From IMG/VR virus record IMGVR_UViG_3300036846_000726, positions 1 through 44,332 of that record: DNA of 44,332 nt. One strand, written 5' to 3'. Below, one piece after another: positions 30,712 through 37,234 of the stretch. Source of the stretch: a virus. Positions within the stretch are counted from its first letter, which is position 1; each line of letters opens with the position of its first letter. Below the pieces are notes generated by a model. The model worked only from the letters and a program-made list of their open reading frames with translations, was not told the DNA's origin and did no database searches. A program made the position numbers and the translations under genes.

Positions 30712-31069
30712 CCTCTCCCTCCCATTCCTCGATTCGGACGAGGGCCTCTCCCTGAGGGCTGAACGTCAGGGAGGCCTTCCAATTCGGGCCTCCCTGGATG
30801 ATGCGGAGGGCCTGTTTATTGCCAAAGCCGGTGGTGTCGGTCTTGGTGCCAGATCGCGGGAGGTAGCCCAGGTGGATGATCGGCCCTTGCTCCGCGTTGG
30901 AATAGGGAGACCCGGTCATGTCCACACAGACCTTGACTGCGAAGGGGTCATAAGGGTTCTCAGGCTCGGGATCAAGGATAAGCTCCTGGCCCTGTGGGAG
31001 GACAGGGAGGATGGTGGAACCTGCTAGGCGGAAGTTATTCCCAACCAATCGACTGAGGTGAGTTTTCAT
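30692..31069 (-). CDS. HIRAN-domain protein
   Basis: A 125-residue protein. LILDPEPENPYDPFAVKVCVD followed by IIHLGYLPRSG is the HIRAN signature (L..ep.NpyD..AV.V......iGylp). HIRAN domains recognise 3' ends or damaged DNA and are usually fused to helicases; here a stand-alone copy sits one gene upstream of a UvrD-type helicase. A role in directing the helicase is inference. AAGGAAGCAAAGCA precedes the ATG. Confidence 0.75.
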   Translation of the reverse strand: MKTHLSRLVGNNFRLAGSTILPVLPQGQELILDPEPENPYDPFAVKVCVDMTGSPYSNAEQGPIIHLGYLPRSGTKTDTTGFGNKQALRIIQGGPNWKASLTFSPQGEALVRIEEWEGEDERKVG

Positions 31070-31092
31070 TGCTTTGCTTCCTTGCTTGCTGC

Positions 31093-31278
31093 TTAGTCAA
31101 ACAAGTGACGAGCAGCTTCGATGAACTGAGTTAGAGCGGCTTCTTCAGCATGATCTCCGGCTGTGATTTGCTTGATTATTTCAATGGCTCGATCAACCTC
31201 TTCCTTGTGAAACATGCCGATACGATTCACTGAATCAAGCAGCGGCACCACAATCTGCCAAGCAGCAAAGTCATTCAT
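31093..31278 (-). CDS. Hypothetical small protein
   Basis: A 61-residue protein from MNDFAAWQIVVPLLDSVNRIG; the start overlaps the upstream stop by eight bases (ATGAATGA) with GGAG directly upstream. It is mainly helical (VDRAIEIIKQITAGD, EAALTQFIEAARHLF). No family recognised. Confidence 0.55.
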   Translation of the reverse strand: MNDFAAWQIVVPLLDSVNRIGMFHKEEVDRAIEIIKQITAGDHAEEAALTQFIEAARHLFD

Positions 31279-31519
31279 TCTCCAGCCTCTCGAGGCGGAT
31301 GAACTCGTAGCCAAGGTCGCGCATCTGGAGTTCGAATTCGATTAGGGCCTCCATAGTGGTTGAGGTGGCTGCTGCCTCGTACTTGTCGTTCCGGACAAGG
31401 AGGCGGTAGGTGTAAACCTTTGGTGGAGCAGGAGGTGGAAGAGGATCTCTGTTCCAGACCTCTGTCCCGTAGACCGCGTTGCCCCTGACCTCTCCACCAC
31501 TGTATTTCAGGCTATCCAT
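31271..31519 (-). CDS. Hypothetical small protein
   Basis: An 82-residue protein. PPKVYTYRLLVRNDKYEAAATSTTMEALIEFELQMRDLGYEFIRLERLE suggests a beta-alpha-beta unit. The N-terminus overlaps the 3' end of the damaged HNH gene by 13 bases; AAGGAGAGCCAAA precedes the ATG. Function unknown. Confidence 0.55.
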   Translation of the reverse strand: MDSLKYSGGEVRGNAVYGTEVWNRDPLPPPAPPKVYTYRLLVRNDKYEAAATSTTMEALIEFELQMRDLGYEFIRLERLENE

Positions 31520-31798
31520 TTTGGCTCTCCTTCCTTTCTCCTGTTTCTCTGGTTCTCTGATCTAGTTGCTTCTCGCAGATTGTCTATTCTGTTGTCATTT
31601 CTAATTCTGTTTATATGATCTAGACCTCCCTCTGGCCACTCACCAAACCACCATAGCCAAGCAAGTCTGTGTGCATAGTATATAACCATCTCTGTTTAAA
31701 GTGCCGGTTGATTTCTCATCTAGAACGCCTCTCCAGAAGAAGAGTCCAGACTCGTGGTCGTAGTCTAGTATGTTTTTTAGAATCTCTTGGGTTATCAT
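31507..31798 (-). pseudogene. Frameshifted HNH endonuclease
   Basis: The N-terminal part starts at ATG 31798 after a perfect AGGAGGGAGTAA (MITQEILKNILDYDHESG then WRGV...GTLNRDGYI) and then leaves frame. The C-terminal part continues in another frame from about 31689 as YYAHRLAWLWWFGEWPEG, LDHINRIRNDNRIDNLREATR, which contains the HNH residues (H...DH...N..N). In intact relatives GY is followed by several residues and then the Y.AHRLAW segment, so about 14-20 bases appear to be lost at the TATA repeat near 31680. Either it is decaying or a sequencing error is present. Confidence 0.75.
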
Positions 31799-31823
31799 TT
31801 ACTCCCTCCTTTCTTTATTTCCA

Positions 31824-31854
31824 TTATCATCGCACAATTCGATGGGTATGTCAA
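31824..31854 (-). promoter_or_regulatory. Possible promoter upstream of the HNH remnant
   Basis: The minus strand has TTGACA (31854-31849) with GATGAT/TGATAA-like sequence 17-19 nt downstream. The -10 match is weak. Confidence 0.4.
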
Positions 31855-31912
31855 TAAAAAACTTTGCAGTCATCTATCTTTTATCAGTTTACTTCCCTTT
31901 GCGTGACGCACC

Positions 31913-31937
31913 CACCCTTTGAAATTCAAACCCCATC
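31913..31937 (-). repeat. Palindromic motif, copy 3 of 4
   Basis: The minus strand reads GGGGTTTGAATTTCAAAGGGTG, with the same TTTGAAATTCAAA core as the copy at 1521. It overlaps the stop of the 31926 gene. Confidence 0.5.
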
Positions 31938-32162
31938 GCTGTAGCCATGTTGAGCCTTAACTCTCGCACACCTAAGACACTGACCGTCCTGATGCCAAGT
32001 TGCTCCACTGCCTCCTGGGTCACATACCTCACAATGCATCACTCTCACATCCCCGGAGAGTCGATTAATGCATTCGGATACTTCAAGGAAGTGAGCGCAA
32101 TGATCAGGGGGGCAATCACATGGCTCATTCACCATCTCAGGTACGCTATTAAAGCTGCTCAT
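31926..32162 (-). CDS. Hypothetical Cys-rich small protein
   Basis: A 78-residue protein with a likely zinc site: CDCPPDHCAHFLE, HCEVCDPGG and CLRCARVKAQHG. AAAGGATAGTCCA precedes ATG 32162. Such multi-CxxC small proteins in phages often bind nucleic acid or host enzymes; there is no direct evidence here. Confidence 0.55.
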   Translation of the reverse strand: MSSFNSVPEMVNEPCDCPPDHCAHFLEVSECINRLSGDVRVMHCEVCDPGGSGATWHQDGQCLRCARVKAQHGYSDGV

Positions 32163-32225
32163 TGGACTATCCTTTCAAGGTTGCTCACTCACTTTGGCTC
32201 TCTCGGCACAGTTGGCTCAGTTGGA
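32151..32225. repeat. Degenerate mini-array of the 18-nt repeat
   Basis: TTGCTCACTC, TGGCTCTCTC and TGGCTCAGTT (32181-32226 on the plus strand) are diverged copies of the TGGCTCGCAC repeat, with GCTGCTCATT further left. They run across the C-terminal codons and stop of the 32189 gene, as if an array once extended here. Confidence 0.5.
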
Positions 32226-32446
32226 AAGACTGACTTTGCAGGTTTAATAAAGCGGGTAAGGATTTCGGAGTCGGAGAGAAGGAGGTCTTCTGAAGTCATA
32301 GTCCAATCTACCCTCCTTCCATCCTTCCAAGCAGTAATTTCATACCAACAGCAGGCTTTCTCATACCACCCAACTACAATTTCAAACTTTGGGCTGAAGA
32401 GACGACCCAAACGCGCTGCGACTTCTGGAAGATCAGTTATCATCAT
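32189..32446 (-). CDS. Hypothetical small protein bordering the first repeat array
   Basis: An 85-residue protein (MMITDLPEVAARLGRLFSPK...WYEKACCWYEITAWKDGRRVDW). Its ribosome site (CTGAGAGG) coincides with the last repeat-like element of array A, and its C-terminal codons (PTEPTVPREPK) are built from diverged repeat sequence. Function unknown. Confidence 0.55.
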   Translation of the reverse strand: MMITDLPEVAARLGRLFSPKFEIVVGWYEKACCWYEITAWKDGRRVDWTMTSEDLLLSDSEILTRFIKPAKSVFPTEPTVPREPK

Positions 32447-32460
32447 AGCCTCTCAGGAAC

Positions 32461-33066
32461 TAGCTCACACATAGGTCATGGTACTCTCTTTTGGCCCTGG
32501 CTCGCACTCCGCACCTGATGCTTTCGGAGGAGTTGGCTCGATCGACTTGTTTGATACTCTCCATCACGATGGCTCACACAAATGTCTTGGTACTCTCCTT
32601 TAGCCTGGCTTGCTCCACTCTTTTGGTACTCTCAAGAGGGTTGGCTCGCTCTCTGATCAGGGTTCTCTCTCATACTCTGGCTCGCATATCATGGTACTCT
32701 CCCGCTTGAATGGCTCGCGCAATATATATGGTACTCCCGTGTTCGATGGCTCACTCACGTGTCATGGTACTCACAGGACGAGTGGTTCATGCCAAATGCT
32801 TGGTACTCTCTGGAGGAATGGTTCACACAAACAGAGTGGTACTCTCCACGTTTCTGGCTCGCTCACTTTAGTTGGTACTCTTGCTCTTTGTGGCTTCCAG
32901 CCGTCGCTTTGCTCCGACTAGACTTGCATATCCGGGCTGCAGCCTGGTGGTTCACACAACTTTTTTGGTACTCTCCAAAGGGCTGGTTCACACTAACAGC
33001 TTGGTACTCTCTTGCGACATGGTTCACACAACCTCTCTGGTACTCTCGAAGGAAGGTGGCTCCTTC
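32461..33066. repeat. TIGR-like guide array A (about 15 units)
   Basis: On the plus strand, TGGTACTCTC and TGGCTCGCAC (variants TGGTTCACAC, TGGCTTGCTC) alternate, each followed by about 8 nt that differ every time, so a repeat starts every 18 nt and a full unit is 36 nt. Examples of spacers are CTTTAGCC, AAGAGGGT, CACGTTTC and TTGCGACA. A break at about 32885-32945 contains unrelated sequence. This is the architecture described for TIGR arrays (two alternating repeats, two short spacers, 36-nt guide). All flanking genes are on the minus strand, so minus-strand transcription (GAGAGTACCA...GTGCGAGCCA) is likely but not shown. ORFs seen in the array (Trp-Tyr-Ser periodic) are by-products of the 18-nt period. 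Confidence 0.85.
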
Positions 33067-33234
33067 GTGTGGCCGGTCACGAGCCCGGTTTGGGCTGAAC
33101 TCCACCGGCGGTTGGTGTTATTCCCTCTTGCACCTTGAATAGACGGCAGGCTGCAAGAGGAGGTCACTTGCCAACTTGACCTACAGGAGTCGCTCCACGC
33201 CCAAGAGCAGGGTCCTGCGCCCTATCTCTCATTG
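33067..33234. other. Spacer region between arrays A and B
   Basis: 168 bases without array repeats or a convincing gene. A 22-codon minus-strand ORF (MRDRAQDPALGRGATP...) is present without good support. The sequence has several short inverted repeats (GAGCCCGGTTTGGGCT; TTGCA...TGCAA) and could hold a leader or promoter for one of the arrays. Confidence 0.3.
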
Positions 33235-33444
33235 AAGAATTCTCCGAATGCTTTGGCTCGCTCCGGATACATGGTACTCTCCTCAAGTTTGACTCGCTCT
33301 CTTCTTTTGGCACTCTCGTCAATTGTGGCTCGCTCAACACATTTAGTACTCTCCCAGGTAGGTGGCTCGCACTCCACATATGGTACTCTCTACGTTATTG
33401 GCTTGCTCTCACTTTTTGGTACTCTCAGGAGGGTTGGCTAAGCT
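33235..33444. repeat. TIGR-like guide array B (about 6 units), 3' of the Tas-like gene
   Basis: Same repeats as array A in the same orientation, for example spacers CTCAAGTT, GTCAATTG, TACGTTAT and TCACTTTT. On the minus strand the array begins with AAGCTTAGCCA, which includes the TAG stop of the Tas-like gene (33438-33440), so it would be transcribed as the 3' end of that mRNA. The last visible repeat at 33235 (AAGAATTCTC) is degenerate. Confidence 0.85.
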
Positions 33445-34457
33445 TGTTTACCAGGTGGAACATAAGCGACACCTGATTGTGGAGGCAGTATGAAGTGCGC
33501 GTGGTTCATGAAGGCGATTGGGTACGGCAGTGGTGCTGGGATGCCAAAGGCGCGCTGATGCCACTCCCCATGCAGATGGCTGAGGAACAGCTTAACAGCA
33601 TACCGCCGGGCTCGTGCATCGATATGAGCCGGTGGGAGCTTGCCTTGGGCATACCACTTGTAAGATTCGGTCTCCGGATTGAAATGGGGGAGGCTTTCGG
33701 CCGCTTTGCCGGCCAAGAGGCCGGCTTCGTTGTTGGCGATCTCGTATGCCTTGCGATGTTCGTAGACCTTGCCGTAATAGCAATCTTCGCGGTTGTGCAG
33801 CTTCATGAAGGACTGCCCCGCCTTCCAGCAAATGACTTTGAGGGCGGCATTAAAGGGTCGCTTTGTCTTCGGGAGCCATTTCTTTTGGCCGTCCCCCGCA
33901 ATACCAGCAAACTGCCAGATATGCCCGACGGTCGGGCAGCTGTTCACCGGCTGATAAACATGCTCCGGCCATTCCTTCTTCTTTTTGTCTTTCTCTTGGC
34001 GGTCGATGCAAGCCTTCTCGGAATGGCCCTTGCAGACGGCGCACCATTGGCCCATGTAGATATGAGCGAGGAAGCCGGCAGACAGGACCGGGCCGATACC
34101 TACGACCTCCCGCATCCAGTCGCCCATTGAATGCGCTTGGGTGTAAGAATCAAGGGCACGGGCGATCTGGTGCTCGAGCGTTCGGTTCTTCTCTGCAAGC
34201 CAGCCAATCAGGAAGTGAGGCTCCTCACCAAGCGAACGAGTTTGGTTGTCTGTCCGCTTCCGATTCTCTTGCGTCATATAATAGGCGTCAACGAGGTAAC
34301 GAGCTTCCTCTGGTCCCATGCTGCGACTTGCGTTCACAAGGTCGCGGCTGAGCCGGATTTTCTCATCTACATGGTCATCCTCGTCAGTCCAATTGATGAA
34401 CTCTGGACGAGGCGGTATTGATGATCCATTGAAGTCGTTGTTTGGCGTATCAGTCAT
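33438..34457 (-). CDS. Tas-like protein: IS110/Nop-domain RNA-guide-binding candidate
   Basis: A 339-residue protein. Residues 1-115 are charged and helical (coiled-coil-like, EARYLVDAYYMTQENRKRTD, LAEKNRTLEHQIARALDSY). Residues 116-235 are the IS110/IS116/IS902 transposase C-terminal (Nop-related helix-hairpin-helix) domain: VVGIGPVLSAGFLAHI (118-133), PTVGHIWQFAGI (175-186) and RPFNAALKVICWKAGQSFMKL (200-220). A Cys cluster (C139, C142, C150) interrupts it. The tail is HIDARARRYAVKLFLSHLH (278-296). No RuvC DEDD domain precedes it and no HNH is fused, so it would be a nuclease-less Tas type. It is bracketed by arrays B and C. TTAGGAGTCATCAA precedes the ATG. The Tas assignment is inferred from domain plus arrays. 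Confidence 0.82.
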   Translation of the reverse strand: MTDTPNNDFNGSSIPPRPEFINWTDEDDHVDEKIRLSRDLVNASRSMGPEEARYLVDAYYMTQENRKRTDNQTRSLGEEPHFLIGWLAEKNRTLEHQIARALDSYTQAHSMGDWMREVVGIGPVLSAGFLAHIYMGQWCAVCKGHSEKACIDRQEKDKKKKEWPEHVYQPVNSCPTVGHIWQFAGIAGDGQKKWLPKTKRPFNAALKVICWKAGQSFMKLHNREDCYYGKVYEHRKAYEIANNEAGLLAGKAAESLPHFNPETESYKWYAQGKLPPAHIDARARRYAVKLFLSHLHGEWHQRAFGIPAPLPYPIAFMNHAHFILPPQSGVAYVPPGKQA

Positions 34458-34484
34458 TTGATGACTCCTAAGGTTGAAACAGGT

Positions 34485-34710
34485 TGTTCACACAGGTCGT
34501 TTTGGTACTCTCCTCTAGCTTGGCTCACTCAGGCTTTTTGGTACTCTCATTGAATCTGGCTCACACTCTCTTCTTGGCACTCTCTCCAGAAGTGGCTCGC
34601 ATCCCAGGATTTGGTACTCTCTTGCTGAGTGGCTCGCACGCTAATTTGGAACTCTCCGGCTGTTTGGCTCGCGCAACAAATGTGGTACTCTCAAACGTCA
34701 TGGCTCACTT
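34485..34710. repeat. TIGR-like guide array C (6 units), 5' of the Tas-like gene
   Basis: TGGTACTCTC-type repeats start at 34503, 34539, 34575, 34612, 34647 and 34683: periods 36, 36, 37, 35, 36. TGGCTCGCAC-type repeats lie midway. Spacers include CTCTAGCT, ATTGAATC, TCCAGAAG, TTGCTGAG, CGGCTGTT and AAACGTCA. On the minus strand it starts inside the stop codon of the 34705 gene (AAGTGAGCCA) and ends about 30 bases before the Tas-like ATG. Confidence 0.88.
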
Positions 34711-34845
34711 GAAGCAGGCTATGTAAACTAGCATGGCTAGGATAACGACAACGAAGATGAGCCCCCACCTTGGAGGAGGCTTGTCATGGAGAATAGGTGT
34801 TGCATCCAGTAAATGAATGCGGACCATCTTCCCCAGGAGGGTCAT
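34705..34845 (-). CDS. Small single-span membrane protein
   Basis: A 46-residue protein. ATG 34845 overlaps the upstream stop (ATGA) with AAGGATG upstream; an alternative ATG at 34860 adds five residues. A basic N-terminus and PPPRWG precede the hydrophobic helix LIFVVVILAMLVYIACF. The stop TGA lies within the first repeat of array C. Function unknown. Confidence 0.5.
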   Translation of the reverse strand: MTLLGKMVRIHLLDATPILHDKPPPRWGLIFVVVILAMLVYIACFK

Positions 34846-35147
34846 TTCATCCTTGTCCATTTTCGCTCGTATCCTAATGCAAAGCCTACCCAACCCATCG
34901 TAAAAGACTGAGGCCGCTTTGTTTTGCCATTGAGCCAGTTGTAGATAGTACTTGAACCGATGCTGTATGCTCCACCAGTTGCTCTAACTACCGCGCTTTG
35001 AATATCGGAGATGGTTAGCTCAGAGGCGTCGATAAGGGAGCAAAGCTCAACCATCGCTGAGTCTTGCTCCTGGAAGCGGTAGGCTTTGTTACGGGTGGCA
35101 AACTCAAGTCGGTGGATTTTGGCAGTCGGCCTTGCTGTCTTTGTCAT
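34842..35147 (-). CDS. HTH (XRE/Cro-like) regulator candidate
   Basis: A 101-residue protein. LTISDIQSAVVRATGGAYSIGSSTIYNWLNGKTKRPQSFTMGWVGFALGYERKW fits a phage helix-turn-helix family (recognition helix SSTIYNWLNG, followed by the T.RPQ...........LGY.... pattern). It probably regulates transcription within the minus-strand early region. It overlaps the upstream gene by 44 bases. Confidence 0.7.
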   Translation of the reverse strand: MTKTARPTAKIHRLEFATRNKAYRFQEQDSAMVELCSLIDASELTISDIQSAVVRATGGAYSIGSSTIYNWLNGKTKRPQSFTMGWVGFALGYERKWTRMK

Positions 35148-35967
35148 GGGTCGCTTCCTCTATTGCCCGGAGTTGAATTGCAAGGTTAAGGCATTCAGCC
35201 TCGACATAGGCTAGGTTTCGGTAAACATCTTGCAGCCCTCCTTTCAGTCGGTCTGTTAAAAGAGCTTCGATAGCAGGCATCTGATCGCCCGCATGAGCAC
35301 AGTCGAAGCCTAACCACCAAAGCTCTGAGAAGGCCTCTTCAGTGGCCGGGACAAGGCAGATGCAGCTCTGCTCGACTATGCGGACGAACTCTATGTAGGA
35401 ATGCTCAGCTAGGCCCCACTTTTGAAGCCACCGCGCTGCATCCCCTATGGGGAATCGTTTGGCCTGATCTCTGGCGACCTTAAAGTGGTCATTGCTTTCG
35501 GAGCTGAACTCAAGCCAGTTCTCATAGGACGGGTTGGTGCCAAGCCCTGAATAGGTTAAGCCTCCATGAACTTGAATGTCTTGGAGGGCTTTGCCAGCTT
35601 CAGTATCAGGCTCGGGCCAGTCGGGGCCAGCATCAAAGTCTGGCAGACCGTGCTTGTCCTTGGGTCTGCCTCGGCGACCCCAGTCAATCATGCGCTCTTT
35701 AAAGTCCTCCCTGATGATCTCCATGATGAGGTTGGAGACGCCTTCGTAAGAGAGGCCGTAGCAAGGGTGGGCCTTGTCAACGCCTATATAGGCACAGAAG
35801 GCTCCGTGATGAGACCGCAGAATGATGCAATGGTAGCCTTCGGTGATAAATTGCACTTTGTCAGGCTCATTCAGCCATTCACCCTTGCCCCAGCTTGCTT
35901 TATCGAACTCAGGGTTGTCCCATTCGAGCCGGGAAGCAAGGGCAGTTTCATCAAATTCCTCTTCCAT
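35104..35967 (-). CDS. Hypothetical phage protein of a widespread family
   Basis: A 287-residue protein. ATG 35967 (MEEEFDETAL) follows GGAGGTTTGGAA; an upstream ATG at 36000 within the inverted repeat is possible but lacks a site. GAFCAYIGVDKAHPCYG, DIQVHGGLTYSG and WWLGFDCAHAGDQMP are typical of a common phage protein (HP..G, VHGGLT, W..GFDCAH) of unknown role. The C-terminal helix (YRNLAYVEAECLNLAIQL) is also conserved there. Confidence 0.7.
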   Translation of the reverse strand: MEEEFDETALASRLEWDNPEFDKASWGKGEWLNEPDKVQFITEGYHCIILRSHHGAFCAYIGVDKAHPCYGLSYEGVSNLIMEIIREDFKERMIDWGRRGRPKDKHGLPDFDAGPDWPEPDTEAGKALQDIQVHGGLTYSGLGTNPSYENWLEFSSESNDHFKVARDQAKRFPIGDAARWLQKWGLAEHSYIEFVRIVEQSCICLVPATEEAFSELWWLGFDCAHAGDQMPAIEALLTDRLKGGLQDVYRNLAYVEAECLNLAIQLRAIEEATHDKDSKADCQNPPT

Positions 35968-35990
35968 TTCCAAACCTCCAGGGGTTGAGA

Positions 35991-36499
35991 GTCGCACCAT
36001 TCACCACGGACCCTTTATCTCGAGGCCCTCTTCAGTGAAGACATCTGACATATCAAGCTCTTTAGCTCTTTCTTTTTCTTTGTGTTTTAATTCCCTAGAT
36101 CGTTTCTCAGCTAATTTTCGCAACTTTCTATAACCAGGTGGATTAGGATGATAAGACCTCTGATCTGGTTTAGCTCTATTATAAGTTGGCTTCCATTGGT
36201 CAATAGCAATTACTTCTAATTCAGCTAAGTTAAAGTAGTCTAACACAGTTATTATTGGGTATATAATGAAAGCATCAGGTCCATACACTCTTATAGCTTC
36301 AAATAGAGGCGACTTGATATCCTTTCTAGCACATTCCCTGTGACGTTTCCAACGCTTTTCAAGACTGGTTTTAGTTCCTCCTACATAAGTATCCTCTGTA
36401 ATAGTATTACGTATGAGATAAATAATACCCCTCGTGGTGACCCTGCGGGTTTTTAAAGTGTCCCGCAGGGTGCTATACGTCCGTGGTGAATGGTGCGAC
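35991..36499. mobile_element. GIY-YIG cassette bounded by 21-bp inverted repeats
   Basis: GTCGCACCATTCACCACGGAC at 35991-36011 recurs exactly as its reverse complement at 36479-36499. Between them lies the GIY-YIG coding region and a strong hairpin (CCCTGCGGG...CCCGCAGGG, 36441-36470). No clear target-site duplication flanks the repeats. It looks like a mobile unit or a duplicated target created on insertion. Confidence 0.55.
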
Positions 36500-36573
36500 A
36501 GATCAGAGACTCCAACGGCCCGGAGCGACATAGCGTCCTTTAAGGCGGCTGGTAGAAGGGGACAAGGCTTCAT
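36001..36573 (-). CDS. GIY-YIG homing-type endonuclease
   Basis: Read from ATG 36573 it has 190 residues; an ATG at 36705 would extend it into array D. After a 48-residue leader, GIIYLIRNTITEDTYVGGT is the GIY-YIG signature, followed by LEKRWKRHRECARKD (catalytic Arg and His), a Glu in NLAELEVIAIDQWKPTYN and a basic tail (RKLAEKRSRELKHKEKERAK) for DNA binding. The end of the gene and its leader both fall in the 21-bp inverted repeats. The leader may be part of a disrupted host gene read through in frame. Confidence 0.75.
   Translation of the reverse strand: MKPCPLLPAALKDAMSLRAVGVSDLSHHSPRTYSTLRDTLKTRRVTTRGIIYLIRNTITEDTYVGGTKTSLEKRWKRHRECARKDIKSPLFEAIRVYGPDAFIIYPIITVLDYFNLAELEVIAIDQWKPTYNRAKPDQRSYHPNPPGYRKLRKLAEKRSRELKHKEKERAKELDMSDVFTEEGLEIKGPW
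36441..36470. promoter_or_regulatory. 9-bp hairpin in front of the GIY-YIG domain
   Basis: CCCTGCGGG (36441-36449) pairs with CCCGCAGGG (36462-36470) around an 11-nt AT-rich loop. It may be a terminator or translation-blocking hairpin limiting endonuclease expression. Confidence 0.45.
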
Positions 36574-36639
36574 CTCTGCCACGGTCCTTAGTTTGGGTTG
36601 CACAGGCTTTTCAACAGCGCCAGCTTTGCTCCACATCAA

Positions 36640-37102
36640 TGGTTCTCTCTGATGCCCTGGCTGGTAGGCAGTTGTCGCGGCTGTGGTTCGCGGAAGGGTA
36701 GGCACTCACATCAAAGTGGTACTCTCCGAGGTTGTGGTTCGCCCCTAACCCTATGGTACTCTCCCATAACATGGCTCGCGCAGGTCTAATGGTACTCGCG
36801 AAAGGATTGGCTTACTCTATCATCTTGGTGCTCCCGATGGAGATGGTTCGCACAACAGTTGTGGTTCTCACGAGGTAGTTGGTTCGCACGGTCAATTGGT
36901 ACTCTCCTCCTTATTGGCTCGCACTAGCCATTTGGTACTCTCTGACGTCTTTGGCTCGCATCACACATTCATCTGGTACTCTTTAACGGCGTGGCTGGAT
37001 TCGAGGCTGACCGAAGGGAAGCCTCGGCTCATCTGGTTTGGTCCTCTTCAAGCGGGTGGCTCGCTCGCACTCTATGATTCTCTCATGCTGGGTGGCTAAG
37101 CT
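36640..37102. repeat. TIGR-like guide array D (about 10 units, edges degenerate)
   Basis: TGGTACTCTC-type repeats begin at 36717, 36754, 36790, 36826, 36862, 36897 and 36933 (periods mostly 36), alternating with TGGCTCGCAC/TGGTTCGCAC. Outer repeats are diverged and spacing becomes irregular (41 nt near 36974; unrelated sequence at about 36998-37050). Spacers include CGAGGTTG, CCATAACA, GATGGAGA, CTCCTTAT and TAGCCATT. On the minus strand it begins AAGCTTAGCCA, the same start as array B. Confidence 0.83.
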
Positions 37103-37105
37103 TTG

Positions 37106-37234
37106 CTAGTGGTGATGATGGCGGCTTCGGACTCGAGGTCGGTGATGATGCATGCCCAGGCCTCCTAGGAGGGGGAGGAGGATAGGGAGGAGGATGGGGG
37201 CTATGAAGAAGGCAGCGATGAGGAGATTAATCAT
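37106..37234 (-). CDS. Small membrane protein with His-rich tail
   Basis: A 42-residue protein. ATG 37234 overlaps the stop of the upstream gene (ATGA), with GCGAGAGG upstream. Residues 1-27 form one hydrophobic helix (INLLIAAFFIAPILLPILLP), followed by GMHHHRPRVRSRHHHH. It may be a toxin-like, holin-like or metal-binding peptide; the coupling is the main support. Confidence 0.5.
   Translation of the reverse strand: MINLLIAAFFIAPILLPILLPLLGGLGMHHHRPRVRSRHHHH

Noticed and set aside
32491-33142. Open frames through array A encoding Trp-Tyr-Ser or Leu-Val-Leu-Ser hexapeptide repeats
   Set aside because: The periodicity comes from the 18-nt repeat (6 codons); variable 8-nt spacers, indels between blocks and lack of ribosome sites argue against coding.
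32461-37102. CRISPR array or integron attC sites
   Set aside because: Spacers are only about 8 nt and two different repeats alternate every 18 nt; no Cas or integrase gene is present. The pattern fits TIGR arrays better.
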